In this document: in pieces, positions 1 through 9,828 of the stretch
How the letters are laid out: each line of letters opens with the position of its first letter
Position numbering within the stretch: position 1 is the first letter of the stretch
The notes under the pieces: generated by a model
The model's input: the letters and a program-made list of their open reading frames with translations, nothing else
What the model was told of the DNA's origin: nothing
Databases searched by the model: none
Translations under genes and position numbers: made by a program
Source of the DNA: Neomelitea salexigens DSM 19753
GTDB taxonomy: Bacteria > Pseudomonadota > Gammaproteobacteria > Pseudomonadales > Spongiibacteraceae
Length of the DNA: 64,000 bases
Direction of reading: 5' to 3'
NCBI RefSeq assembly: GCF_000422345.1
Contig: NZ_AULP01000001.1
Location: forward strand, 62,001-126,000

Positions 1-547
1 AGGGACCGCGCCACGATCCCCTGACCCGGTAACGGACAAGGCGAATGCCGAGGCCCTGGAGGCCAGCGAAAAAAATCGCGCGGAAAATGTGATGATCGTT
101 GACCTGCTACGCAATGATCTGGGTAAAAACAGCACAGCGGGCAGTGTGCAGGTCGAGCGTTTGCTTGAGCTGCAAAGCTTTAACACGGTTCATCACTTGG
201 TAAGCACCATTCGCAGTACGCTAAAACCCGAGATCACCGCGCTTCGGGCGCTATTGGATTGCTTTCCGGGTGGCTCCATCACCGGCGCGCCAAAACGACG
301 GGCGATGGAGATTATCGCCGAGCTTGAACCAAACCGACGATCGCTGTACTGCGGAAGCGTGTTCTATTTGTCGGCAAGTGGGCGGCTGGACAGCTCGATT
401 ACCATTCGAAGCTTTGTTTGCCACAACGGGCAGATTCGCGGCTGGGCCGGCGGCGGCATTGTTGCCGATTCTAAGGCAAAGATGGAATTTGTCGAAACGG
501 AAGAGAAGCTCGGCAAGCTCATGGCGGTGCTTGCCGAGCCTGAGTAG
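1..547 (+). CDS. pabB: Aminodeoxychorismate synthase component I, C-terminal part
   Basis: The reading frame is open from the window edge (second base) to the stop, so this is the 3' end of a longer gene. The enzyme makes 4-amino-4-deoxychorismate from chorismate for folate synthesis in the cytoplasm. Visible chorismate-binding family motifs, in order, are GTAPR, AENVMMIVDLLRNDLGK, GGSITGAPKRRAMEII, YCGS and a GWAGGGIVADSK segment near the end. These are shared with TrpE, but the SITGAPK form and the short tail after the GGGIV motif favour PabB. The gene runs convergently into thrH with only a few bases between the two stops. The N-terminal half is outside the window. Confidence 0.93.
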   Translation, partial: GTAPRSPDPVTDKANAEALEASEKNRAENVMIVDLLRNDLGKNSTAGSVQVERLLELQSFNTVHHLVSTIRSTLKPEITALRALLDCFPGGSITGAPKRRAMEIIAELEPNRRSLYCGSVFYLSASGRLDSSITIRSFVCHNGQIRGWAGGGIVADSKAKMEFVETEEKLGKLMAVLAEPE

Positions 548-553
548 CGCTCG

Positions 554-1171
554 TTACAAGCTAAGGTTGCGGTTAGAGGCCTTCAAAAACTCCAACTTCA
601 GCGCTTCATAGTCGTGCACCGCTGGAAATTGAGGGAACTCTTCGATCACATTGCTCGGTGCTTTGAACAAAATACCGGCGTCTGCTTCTGCGAGCATGGT
701 GGTGTCATTGTATGAATCACCAGCAGCGATAATGCGGTAATACAGGGTTTTCAGCGCCAATACCGACTGGCGTTTAGGGTTTACTTGGCGAATTTTATAG
801 TCGACCACCTTTCCGACATTGTCGGTTTCCAGCTTGTGACACAGCAGGGTTGGCCAGCCGAGCTGGGCCATCAATGGCGCAGCAAACTCGTAAAAGGTAT
901 CGGAGAGGATCACCACCTGAAAGCGTGCCCGCAGCCAATCCAAAAACTCGCGCGCACCTTCCATCGGCCGCATATCGGCAATCACCGCTTGAATATCGGG
1001 CAGGCCAAGGCCGTTTTCGTCTAACAAACGAAGACGTTGCTGCATCAGCACATCGTAGTCGGGAATATCGCGGGTCGTCGCTTTTAGCGCCTCAATACCC
1101 GTGCGTTCGGCGAAGTCGATCCAGATTTCCGGAATCAGTACACCTTCCAGGTCCAGGCATGCGATTTCCAC
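554..1171 (-). CDS. thrH: Bifunctional phosphoserine phosphatase/homoserine phosphotransferase ThrH
   Basis: A 205-residue cytoplasmic HAD-superfamily protein. The N-terminal CLDLEGVLIPEIW carries the nucleophile Asp7, motif II is ILSDTF, and motif III/IV is AAGDSYNDTTML. DLEG in place of the usual DxD/DSTL, followed by PEIW, is characteristic of ThrH, which removes or transfers the phosphate of phosphoserine (known from Pseudomonas). Length fits the family. The start codon is GTG, preceded by a GAGGAG-type ribosome site. It may contribute to serine or threonine synthesis; cysB follows on the same strand after about 90 bases. Confidence 0.92.
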   Translation of the reverse strand: MEIACLDLEGVLIPEIWIDFAERTGIEALKATTRDIPDYDVLMQQRLRLLDENGLGLPDIQAVIADMRPMEGAREFLDWLRARFQVVILSDTFYEFAAPLMAQLGWPTLLCHKLETDNVGKVVDYKIRQVNPKRQSVLALKTLYYRIIAAGDSYNDTTMLAEADAGILFKAPSNVIEEFPQFPAVHDYEALKLEFLKASNRNLSL

Positions 1172-1262
1172 GGCGAAAGTCTCCTCAAGTAAAAAAAGGC
1201 GGTCAATCTAACGGCTTGCCCCGCTAAAAGCAACGCCTCAGGTCAACACCGGAGCGATCTCG

Positions 1263-2240
<978 letters not shown>

Positions 2241-2262
2241 TTATTGTCTCCAAATACAACGG

Positions 2263-3174
2263 CTAAGCCTGTGGGGCGTTAGCAATACCGTGCGGGACAT
2301 GCCCGGCTGGCACATGTTCACTGGCTGATTCACAGTGACTTTGCTGATCGTCGAAAAATACATCCGCACCATAGGCTTTCAAGAACTCGCCCTTTTCAAG
2401 GCCACCCAAAAATAGTGACTCATCGATCCGGATATTCCACTCGCGCAGTGTACGTATCACGCGCTTGTGCGCCGGTGCCGACCGGGCGGTCACCAAGGCA
2501 GTTCGAATTGGCGGCGCGTCCGATGGGAATTCTCGCTGTAAGGTATTTAGTGCTGACAGGAAGGGTTTAAAGGGGCCGCCACTCAGCGGGCGGTCCGCCG
2601 CCTCCACTTCACTGGCTGTAAAGGCCTCCAGCCCCTGCTGTTTGTATATCTGTTCTGCCTCATCGGAAAACAGCACTGCATCACCGTCGAAAGCAAAACG
2701 CAGTTCGCGCTGCGTTGACTGCTCAGACTTTTTACTGCGTGGTAACAAGGTCGCTGCAGCAACGCCGTTTTCAAGTGCTCGACGCACGTCTTCGGCATGG
2801 GTGGATAAAAACAGGTGGCAGCCAAACGCCGACACGTAATTGTAGGGACTCGCCCCACCACTAAAGGCGGCACGGCGTATGTTCAAACCGTAGTGCTCGA
2901 TAGAGTTAAATATCCGCAGGCCGGTATCCGCGGAATTGCGAGACAATAAAATAACCTCAACGCGCGGTTCTTTCAGCAAGTCGTTAAGTTTGAGTAAGCG
3001 TTCAACAATATTGAAGGCCTCGCCTTTATCGAGCACCTCATCTTCGCGATCGATTTGATATTGTTGATACGCGTCCAGCCCCTGCGTTTCAAACACCTGA
3101 TGACTGTCATCCAAGTTAAACAGCGCCCGTGATGAAATCGCAACGACTAACTTGTCTTCAAATCCCTTGGGCAT
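2263..3174 (-). CDS. Cytosolic 5'-nucleotidase family protein
   Basis: A 303-residue soluble protein of the bacterial 5'-nucleotidase family (PF06189 type), expected to dephosphorylate nucleoside monophosphates. Seen are LVVAISSRALFNLDD at the N-terminus (HAD-like motif I region, with the Asp just after the Ser-rich strand), VILLSRNSADTGLRIFNSI, FSGGASPYNYVSAFGCHLFLS, FDGDAVLFSDEAEQIY and a final GAEVFFDD-like segment, here GADVFFDDQQ. These strings recur across the family. Length is normal. There is no signal peptide, so it is cytoplasmic. The substrate cannot be told from sequence. Confidence 0.85.
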   Translation of the reverse strand: MPKGFEDKLVVAISSRALFNLDDSHQVFETQGLDAYQQYQIDREDEVLDKGEAFNIVERLLKLNDLLKEPRVEVILLSRNSADTGLRIFNSIEHYGLNIRRAAFSGGASPYNYVSAFGCHLFLSTHAEDVRRALENGVAAATLLPRSKKSEQSTQRELRFAFDGDAVLFSDEAEQIYKQQGLEAFTASEVEAADRPLSGGPFKPFLSALNTLQREFPSDAPPIRTALVTARSAPAHKRVIRTLREWNIRIDESLFLGGLEKGEFLKAYGADVFFDDQQSHCESASEHVPAGHVPHGIANAPQA

Positions 3175-3238
3175 GAATGTCCCTCAATACGTAGCGCCTC
3201 CACTATACAAGATGGCGAAGTGCAGACAAGAGCCGAAG

Positions 3239-4615
3239 CTAGAATTGCAAACGCTGCCAGTTCATCGAGCGCGGCTTGCTGCCCTGACGAATCAAGGCGA
3301 TATCGTCGATTAACGCCTGGGAAAATACAGCCGCTATCGATGTGGCGGCGATGCCCTCGCTACTGACATTCGCCGACAATACCCCAACCGCTTTCATTCC
3401 CTCGCGCAGCATGGCGCCACTTTGGCCCGGCTGATTCAAGCAGTCGAGCCCGACAAGAGCAAGGTCACCACCAACCTCACTGCGCGGACTCGTCTGACAG
3501 CGACTCAACCACAAACCGCCAGAGGACGACGCGCTTGGGTAGGAAACCATCTCTACGGTGGCATCATTTGCAGACAGCGCTGCCAATGGCGCGCCGATAA
3601 AGTGCCCGGTAATCGGCAAGGCAAGCTGTACGAGTGCTACGTCACTACCTGCATAGGCAGCGAGGTCGCCAGCAAGCAATTGTGCATGCTTGTGATCCAA
3701 GGTCCACGCCGCCACCGCCGGGATTCCCGGGTTTTGCGCGCCACCGCGCGCCGGGTAGAACGCCACCGAATGCGCTCTGCGTGCAGGCGAGCGCGGTTCA
3801 AACAAGCAGTGCGCTGCCGTTATCAGCCAGCGCCGTGTTAGTGCCGTGGCAGTACACCAGGCGTCCCCCTTGCGGTACTGGCTGTATAAGCGCCCCACTT
3901 GCCATTGCTGGACGCCAGCCTGTGGCCAAACACGGACTCTTCTGGCCTGCGCGTTAATAAAAAACACCGCACCACTGCTCTGCTCGCGTTGCGGCGTTGC
4001 GGCGCTAAACACCAGTTCAGGTCTGCCCTGCTCCCCCGCTAGCAGGTAATAGCCCGGATGCACAGGCAACGCGAGGCCGCGGCGACCGTCAATGGACACC
4101 CTTGGCAGAAACTCAGCAAGTCGATTGCTTAGCGCCAGGGCTTTATCCCGATAAATCATCGGCTGTCGATGGAATTCCCGGCGCAGGCGGCGCACCGCAG
4201 CCGACACGCTGAAATCTTGCGACGCCCCTAACAAAACATGGGCGACTCTTAAGAGGCGCAGTTGATCGCGGGCCGCCACCGAGGTCGCCAGCGCAGCATA
4301 ATTCGCAGACTTAGCAACGGCCTGTTGCGTTGCGGGCCCACTGAAAAAAGTCGCCCATGCAAAATCTGCCGCCAGAGTCGGGCAGCGCTCGATAAGGCGA
4401 CGTTGTGCCTGCATCGCCTGCCAAGCCGACACACTGATATAAAGCGCATCGTCGGCGTCTGCAGGTGAATAGCGCGGCGGGCATTGATTGTCGGACCACG
4501 CCGGAGAAACACCGAACAGAAACACTGTCAGGGTAAACCAGAGGGCGGTAGAATTACGCGGGACGCGACAGCGATAATCTCTCAACAGGCTTCGGAGCGG
4601 CAACATATCTTGCAT
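3239..4615 (-). CDS. Secreted trypsin-like serine protease
   Basis: A protein of about 458 residues from the chosen ATG. It starts with a basic stretch and a hydrophobic segment ending FGVSPAWS, a credible signal peptide, so export is expected. Residues from about 50 to 230 are a domain I do not recognise. The last 220 residues are a chymotrypsin-fold protease: His269 in LITAAHC, Asp325 in GSDVALVQL and Ser399 in PGQSGAM, with paired cysteines. Reading can be extended upstream to a GTG 14 codons earlier, but that adds a non-signal-like stretch. A second ATG lies three codons inside. The 5' end overlaps the start of the divergent alr gene. Confidence 0.8.
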   Translation of the reverse strand: MQDMLPLRSLLRDYRCRVPRNSTALWFTLTVFLFGVSPAWSDNQCPPRYSPADADDALYISVSAWQAMQAQRRLIERCPTLAADFAWATFFSGPATQQAVAKSANYAALATSVAARDQLRLLRVAHVLLGASQDFSVSAAVRRLRREFHRQPMIYRDKALALSNRLAEFLPRVSIDGRRGLALPVHPGYYLLAGEQGRPELVFSAATPQREQSSGAVFFINAQARRVRVWPQAGVQQWQVGRLYSQYRKGDAWCTATALTRRWLITAAHCLFEPRSPARRAHSVAFYPARGGAQNPGIPAVAAWTLDHKHAQLLAGDLAAYAGSDVALVQLALPITGHFIGAPLAALSANDATVEMVSYPSASSSGGLWLSRCQTSPRSEVGGDLALVGLDCLNQPGQSGAMLREGMKAVGVLSANVSSEGIAATSIAAVFSQALIDDIALIRQGSKPRSMNWQRLQF

Positions 4616-5686
4616 AATACAACCTGGTTGGAATTTGATGCAGCGGCACTGCGCCACAATCTCGCTGTTGTGAAACAGTTAGCGCCGGGCGGCGCAATCT
4701 TAGCCATGCTCAAGGCCAATGGCTACGGTCACGGCGCGAATTGGGTTGCCGACACCCTGGGTGAACGCGCTCAGGGCTTTGGCTTGGCGCGCCTGTGTGA
4801 AGCACTGGCACTGCGCGAACACGCGCCGTCCAAACGTTTGCTTCTGCTCGGCACCCTCGTTGATGACAACACGCTTAAACACTGCGCCAAGGCGCGCCTG
4901 GACTTGGTTATTCATCGCCTCGAGGATGCACAACGGCTTGTCGGCACTCGCTTAACTACCCCCCTGTCAATTTGGCTTAAGCGGAATGTCGGCATGAACC
5001 GTTTGGGCATGAACCATGAGGATTTTGTGGCCGCGCAGCAGCTTCTCGTCGGTAGCAAAAATGTGAAAGAAGTGATTCATATGAGCCACTTTAGTGATGC
5101 CGATACACCTCGGGCGGAAGTCACCGAAGAACAGGCTGAGCGTCTGTTCAGCAGCAGTCGAGCACTGGGCACATTCCCTTTAAGCCTGGCTAATTCCGCC
5201 GCGATTATTGCCCACCCGCACACCCATGCACAGTGGCAGCGGCCAGGCATTATGCTCTACGGCGACGACCCCACGGGGACATTAACGGGCAATAAAGCGC
5301 TGCGCCCAGTGATGCACTTCAAGAGCCGGATTGTCGCGCTTAAAACCGTTCACGCGGGCGACGGCGTCGGTTACGGGCGGCGTTGGCAGGCCAGCGAACA
5401 ACGCCTCATCGCCACTATTGGTGCTGGCTATGCCGATGGCTACCCGCGCCACGCCACTGACGGTACACCGCTAATGGTGAATGGTCAGCGCGCCTCGTTG
5501 GCCGGGCGTGTTTCCATGGACTTACTCACCGCCGACGTCACTGACGTCGACCACGTTAAGGTTGGCGACGAAGTCACCCTTTGGGGCCAGGGCGTGAGTG
5601 CCGCGGAGGTCGCCGAGCGCTGCGGCACCATCAGCTATGAGCTGTTCACTCAGGTATCATCACGGGTTGAGCGCTACTATGACTAA
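4610..5686 (+). CDS. alr: Alanine racemase
   Basis: A PLP enzyme that interconverts L- and D-alanine for peptidoglycan, about 358 residues from the chosen start. The PLP lysine is Lys35 in MLKANGYGHG. Further family motifs are RNVGMNRLGM, HMSHFSDAD, the Tyr-bearing GVGYGRRW, GAGYADGYPR and RVSMDLLTADVT. The frame stays open for 42 codons upstream, but family proteins begin close to the TTWLEFDAAALRHNL segment. A TTG start preceded by GGAG at a suitable distance puts the N-terminus at MHNTTWLEFD. The start region overlaps the 5' end of the divergent protease gene. The last 8 bases overlap the next gene. Confidence 0.93.
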   Translation: MHNTTWLEFDAAALRHNLAVVKQLAPGGAILAMLKANGYGHGANWVADTLGERAQGFGLARLCEALALREHAPSKRLLLLGTLVDDNTLKHCAKARLDLVIHRLEDAQRLVGTRLTTPLSIWLKRNVGMNRLGMNHEDFVAAQQLLVGSKNVKEVIHMSHFSDADTPRAEVTEEQAERLFSSSRALGTFPLSLANSAAIIAHPHTHAQWQRPGIMLYGDDPTGTLTGNKALRPVMHFKSRIVALKTVHAGDGVGYGRRWQASEQRLIATIGAGYADGYPRHATDGTPLMVNGQRASLAGRVSMDLLTADVTDVDHVKVGDEVTLWGQGVSAAEVAERCGTISYELFTQVSSRVERYYD

Positions 5687-6434
5687 ACGCACCGCTGGCA
5701 ACGTTCACCGCCTGCGCAGCGGCGCAAGCAATGGCCTCTACGCCCTATTAACCTTGGTGCTTGCCGCCGGCCTTGCATGGCTGCTATCAGCGCAGCTCAA
5801 CTACTTTTACGGCTTTTTTCACGACCATATCGGCATCGCTGAAACCATCGCGGAATACGGCCCCCAAAATCGCTTTAAGGATGGCTTTGAAACAACTGAC
5901 CGAGCACAGCGCATCACGCTCTTTGCGGAGATTGTTCGCGCCGTGCACAGCGATGGTGAAGGCCTTAAGGAGATAAGCTATCGCGCCGCGGGGCGAACCC
6001 GCGCTGTCGCCCTGTTGCACGAGGCGGAAATTATCCACCTCCAAGATGTTGCGCATCTGATTAGTGCAACTCGCTTGCTCGTTATCCTTACCGCGATGGC
6101 CTGGACCGTTTGGACATTGGCAAAAATACGCCGCAAGGCGCCCTTCCCGCCTCTGACTCAGCAACTGGGTAAATTGCTTGGCGTCTCTGTGTTAATAGCT
6201 GGCCTGCTGGGCGTTTTTGGCTTTGAAGCGGTCTTCTACCAACTGCATATTTGGGTGTTTCCGGCAGAGCATCAATGGTTTTTCTATTACCAAGACTCGC
6301 TGATGTCGACCATGATGCAAGCGCCGGTGTTATTTGCCTATATTGGCGGCAGCATTGCGGCGCTCGGCGTTGCGCTGTTTTGCGCTATAACGGCGCTATT
6401 CCACCGTTATTCGCACAAAAATGCGGGGAAGTAA
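5679..6434 (+). CDS. DUF1461 integral membrane protein (TIGR01906 type)
   Basis: About 251 residues from an ATG that overlaps the end of alr, so the two are translationally coupled. Four hydrophobic segments are visible: ALLTLVLAAGLAWLL near the N-terminus, RLLVILTAMAWTVWTL, LGVSVLIAGLLGVFGFEAVF and the C-terminal APVLFAYIGGSIAALGVALF. Before the second one is the pattern LLHEAEIIHLQDVAHLI, which fits the family signature FxxrExxHMxDV of DUF1461. Function is unknown. The reading frame is open further upstream inside alr, but those residues are low-complexity shadow of alr. Confidence 0.75.
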   Translation: MTKRTAGNVHRLRSGASNGLYALLTLVLAAGLAWLLSAQLNYFYGFFHDHIGIAETIAEYGPQNRFKDGFETTDRAQRITLFAEIVRAVHSDGEGLKEISYRAAGRTRAVALLHEAEIIHLQDVAHLISATRLLVILTAMAWTVWTLAKIRRKAPFPPLTQQLGKLLGVSVLIAGLLGVFGFEAVFYQLHIWVFPAEHQWFFYYQDSLMSTMMQAPVLFAYIGGSIAALGVALFCAITALFHRYSHKNAGK

Positions 6435-6453
6435 GTCGTCGCGTTGGCAGGAT

Positions 6454-7320
6454 TTAAAAGGGCCAAAACGTCTCGGGTATTCGTCCCTGGCGCAGTAAAG
6501 AGGCCACATCCATACCAACCGCGACACCGGCATGAACGAAAAAGCCGCCCCAGATAGATCGCGAGCGCAGTGCCAATATACCCAGAAACAACCCAAACAG
6601 GATGGCACCCACCGCTTCAGGCCACAGCTTCGGAAAGTGGATCATCAGATAGGGAACACACATTACCCAGATTGCGTTCGCGCCGATGGCCGGACGCAAG
6701 CCTTGCAGCACAAAGCCGCGAAAGAAGAACTCCAGGCAGATAAACTGGGTGAGGTACAGAAGCTCCCAACTAATGAAGTCAAACCAGCTTCTACCCGCCT
6801 GTTTATAGAAGGGATAGTGCTGTAAAAAATCGGGCCGAAAGCTGGCCAGGTAGATGAACACAAGAATTGGACTGAGCAACAGCAGATAGCCCTGCCAGTG
6901 CCGGTGGGTGTCCCCCCAGCCCCAGCCAAAATGGCGCATGCGCTCGCCCATTACGCGGCGAATTATCAGCCACGGCAGCAGCACGTAGCCAACCACATGC
7001 CAAGTGGTCCACCACAGGTAGGACAGCAACTCACCGTAGCCACTGCGACGCAGCTCCCACCACCAATAGTTCGGTGTACGCCCCTGCACTTCACTGAGCC
7101 ACTGGAGCAGGGTTTGCAGGCTAGAGGAAAACTTTAAGTAGTGGATGAGCAGCAAGCTCACGGACACACAGGCCAGCACCGCAAAAACCCGCCTGAGCGC
7201 CGCCGGGCGCGATAAACGGTAACTGTCTGCTTCGGCATCAATATCGTCGAGAAGAACGAGAATCCGCCGCGGGTTCAGGCGCTGCAATGCGCCAGATAAG
7301 CTAGCGCCTATACCGCTCAT
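6454..7320 (-). CDS. CPBP-family intramembrane protease-like protein
   Basis: A 288-residue polytopic membrane protein of the CAAX protease/bacteriocin-processing (Abi/CPBP) family. The conserved motifs are present: Glu197-Phe-Phe-Phe-Arg201, then His228 in LMIHFPKLWPE and His263 in GGFFVHAGVA, inside the C-terminal helices. The first motif is usually EExxxR; here the leading position is Leu-Glu-Phe, so one of the two glutamates is missing. The start ATG overlaps the stop of the alanine symporter gene (ATGA), so the two are co-translated. Substrate unknown. Confidence 0.82.
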   Translation of the reverse strand: MSGIGASLSGALQRLNPRRILVLLDDIDAEADSYRLSRPAALRRVFAVLACVSVSLLLIHYLKFSSSLQTLLQWLSEVQGRTPNYWWWELRRSGYGELLSYLWWTTWHVVGYVLLPWLIIRRVMGERMRHFGWGWGDTHRHWQGYLLLLSPILVFIYLASFRPDFLQHYPFYKQAGRSWFDFISWELLYLTQFICLEFFFRGFVLQGLRPAIGANAIWVMCVPYLMIHFPKLWPEAVGAILFGLFLGILALRSRSIWGGFFVHAGVAVGMDVASLLRQGRIPETFWPF

Positions 7321-8675
7321 TCGCGCGCTTCCGCTGAGCCATTGCTACCCAGGCGCTCACGCGTCAACGCAAAAACCACCGGACTGAGCAGTAACAATGC
7401 CAGCAAGTTCGGCAGCGCCATCAGCGCGTTCAGGGTATCGGCCAATAGCCAGATAAAATCGAGCTCCGCCATCGCGCCGAGGGGAATTGCCGCGACCCAG
7501 GCCAGGCGAAAGGCAAAAATAGCGTGAGTGCCAAAAAAATACACCACACAGCGCTCGCCGTAGTAGGCCCAGCCCAGCATGGTGGTAAACGCAAAGACCG
7601 CCAAGCCCACGGACACAATAAAGTCACCGCCGCCGATCAAGCTGTCGAAGGCCAACGCCGACAGCGCCGCGCCACTTTCGTCGCCCTGCCATGCCCCGGA
7701 CAACAGAATGACAAAGCCAGTAATGCTGCACACCAAAATGGTATCGATAAAGGTACCCAGCATGGCGATCAGGCCCTGGTTCACCGAATTGTGTGTTCTT
7801 GCGGCGGCGTGGGCAATTGGCGCACTGCCCAAGCCAGCCTCGTTGGAAAATATTCCCCGCGCCACACCAAAGCGTATCGCCGCCACCACACTCGCGCCGG
7901 CAAATCCACCAACCGCCGCCGCGCCATTAAAGGCGGCATCGATTACCAGTAAAAACAGAGCCGGAATTTCGCTGATATTCATCGCAATAATAACGAGGCC
8001 CATCGCCATATACGCCACCGCCATGACGGGCACTAGCACGCCGGCAACCGAGGCGATGCGCTTCACCCCGCCCAACACCACCAGCGCGACCGCTGTTGCC
8101 AGCACCGCGCCGGTTACCCATACCGGCAGAGAAAACGTGGCGTGAAGCGCATCGGCCACAGAGTTAGCCTGAACCGTATTGCCAATGCCAAAGCCCGCAA
8201 AGACACCGAAAAATGCAAAGGTTGCCGCCAGCCAACGCCACTTTGGCCCCAGACCATTTTTTATGTAATACATCGGGCCGCCACTGAAGTTGCCCTGCTC
8301 GTCTTGTTCGCGATAGTGCACGGCACAGACCGCCTCGGCGTACTTGGTTGCCATACCCACCAATGCTGTGCACCACATCCAAAACAGCGCACCGGGACCG
8401 CCGAGCGCGATCGCTGTGGCAACACCGGCGATATTGCCGGTGCCGATCGTTGCTGATAAGGAGGTCATTAAGGCCTGAAAGGGACTGATATCGCCGCTGT
8501 CCTGCTCGCCTTTGCGACCGCGAAATAACAGACCAAAGGCCTGGGGGATTCTGCGCAGTGGCATAAAGCCCAGCCCCAACATCAGGTAGGCCCCGGTGCC
8601 GAGAATAAGAATAAGCATGGGCCAGCCCCACACCAGACCATTGAGGCCGCCAATGACCGATGTAATTGTTTCCAT
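7317..8675 (-). CDS. Sodium:alanine/glycine symporter (AGCS family)
   Basis: A 452-residue inner-membrane transporter with about ten or more hydrophobic helices. Family signatures include GTGNIAGVATAIALGGPGALFWMW near residues 75-100, FSGGPMYYIKNGLG, IFSNEAGLGSAPIAHAAA and GWAYYGERCV. AGCS proteins import alanine or glycine with sodium. Downstream it overlaps the CPBP gene by four bases, and upstream the D-cysteine desulfhydrase gene ends about 70 bases away, so the three probably form one operon. Alanine racemase lies close by on the other strand, which fits an alanine-related neighbourhood, though regulation is not visible. Confidence 0.92.
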   Translation of the reverse strand: METITSVIGGLNGLVWGWPMLILILGTGAYLMLGLGFMPLRRIPQAFGLLFRGRKGEQDSGDISPFQALMTSLSATIGTGNIAGVATAIALGGPGALFWMWCTALVGMATKYAEAVCAVHYREQDEQGNFSGGPMYYIKNGLGPKWRWLAATFAFFGVFAGFGIGNTVQANSVADALHATFSLPVWVTGAVLATAVALVVLGGVKRIASVAGVLVPVMAVAYMAMGLVIIAMNISEIPALFLLVIDAAFNGAAAVGGFAGASVVAAIRFGVARGIFSNEAGLGSAPIAHAAARTHNSVNQGLIAMLGTFIDTILVCSITGFVILLSGAWQGDESGAALSALAFDSLIGGGDFIVSVGLAVFAFTTMLGWAYYGERCVVYFFGTHAIFAFRLAWVAAIPLGAMAELDFIWLLADTLNALMALPNLLALLLLSPVVFALTRERLGSNGSAEARE

Positions 8676-8747
8676 AGCGCTACCTTATCGTTGTTATTGG
8701 GTCGCGGTGCATAGTCGCTGCTGGCCCGCTAATAGCAGGCCAAATAG

Positions 8748-9758
8748 TCATCTACCCAATGAAGTAAAATGCTGCCGATGCGGGAAGACGCCAAAAATGC
8801 CGCCGGTATGCACAAAGACGATGTCCCCATCGTCACCAAAGCGGCCGTTGTCGCGCTCTTCCAGCAACGCATGAAAGGCCTTCCCTGTGTACACAGGGTC
8901 CAGAATAAGGCCCTCGGTCGCGGCAAGGTCAGCGATGGTTTGATAAACCTTTTCGTCGGCCAACGCATAGCCCGGCCCAACGTAACCATCGATAACACTC
9001 ACCTGTAAGTCGTCCAATGCGACGTCTAAGTCGTAACGGTGCTGCCAATCATGCAGGTCTTGGGCCACTTTATTTAAGAACCACGCTTCATCATCGCAGA
9101 CATTCACGCCCCACACGCGGCTACCGGCCAGATAATAGTGGGCTCCAGCGGTCAAGCCAGCCTGGGTGCCGCCGGAGCCCGTTGCGCAGATAATATGGCG
9201 TGGACGAATGTCGTGGTGGCGAAAATCGTCGGCTAACTCGGCACACGCCGAGAAATAGCCCCAAACTCCCACTGCATCGGATGCTCCGGTGGGTATGATA
9301 AACGCGCGGCGCCCTCTGTCGGCGTAGTACTGCTGCCACTGCGCGAGTAACTGCGGCAGCTGAGCCTGAAATTGCTTTGCGGGATAAGCCGAAATCTGGG
9401 CGCCCGCTAATTGGTCGAGCAGTAAGTTTCCATCGGCATGCTCGGGCTTCTCGCCGCGCAGTACCAGGTGGCATTTCAAACCGAGCTGAGCGCACAGCAA
9501 GGCGGTGGCCCGACAATGGTTGGACTGTAAGCCACCACAGGTAATAATGGTGTCACAGCCCTCTTCCAACGCCTGCGCCAAACTGAATTCCAGCTTGCGT
9601 ATTTTATTGCCAGACAGTGCGCAGCCCGTTAGGTCGTCGCGCTTCACCCAAATGCGTGGACCAGGACGAGCTTCCTGCAGGCGTGTCAGAGGCTGGAGCG
9701 GTGTTGGTAGATTGGCTAGGCCCAGACGTGGGGGCGTGAACTGAGTCGGGATAGTCAT
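8748..9758 (-). CDS. D-cysteine desulfhydrase/ACC deaminase family PLP enzyme
   Basis: A 336-residue cytoplasmic fold-type II PLP enzyme. The lysine that binds PLP is in CALSGNKIRKLEF; the phosphate-binding loop is ATGSGGTQAGL, and TCGGLQSNHCRATA and VHTGGIFG are also typical. Members are D-cysteine desulfhydrases (D-cysteine to pyruvate, ammonia and sulfide) or 1-aminocyclopropane-1-carboxylate deaminases; telling them apart needs active-site residues I cannot assign with certainty. Outside specialised soil bacteria the desulfhydrase activity is more likely. It precedes the alanine symporter on the same strand. Confidence 0.85.
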   Translation of the reverse strand: MTIPTQFTPPRLGLANLPTPLQPLTRLQEARPGPRIWVKRDDLTGCALSGNKIRKLEFSLAQALEEGCDTIITCGGLQSNHCRATALLCAQLGLKCHLVLRGEKPEHADGNLLLDQLAGAQISAYPAKQFQAQLPQLLAQWQQYYADRGRRAFIIPTGASDAVGVWGYFSACAELADDFRHHDIRPRHIICATGSGGTQAGLTAGAHYYLAGSRVWGVNVCDDEAWFLNKVAQDLHDWQHRYDLDVALDDLQVSVIDGYVGPGYALADEKVYQTIADLAATEGLILDPVYTGKAFHALLEERDNGRFGDDGDIVFVHTGGIFGVFPHRQHFTSLGR

Positions 9759-9793
9759 GTGAAACCCGCAATCGCTCGTTTATGACGTGAAAT

Positions 9794-9822
9794 GAAAACG
9801 GGGCGCTTGATGCGCCCCGTTT
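9794..9822 (-). terminator. Rho-independent terminator after yajC
   Basis: A perfect 11-bp stem, AAACGGGGCGC paired with GCGCCCCGTTT around a five-base loop, ends six bases past the yajC stop. On the minus strand it finishes in a short T-run. It separates yajC from the desulfhydrase operon. Confidence 0.85.
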
Positions 9823-9828
9823 ACGGTA

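Noticed and set aside
7524-8145. Plus-strand reading frames opposite the alanine symporter
   Set aside because: Shadows of the real gene; low-complexity Ala/Thr/Pro content follows from the opposite codons.
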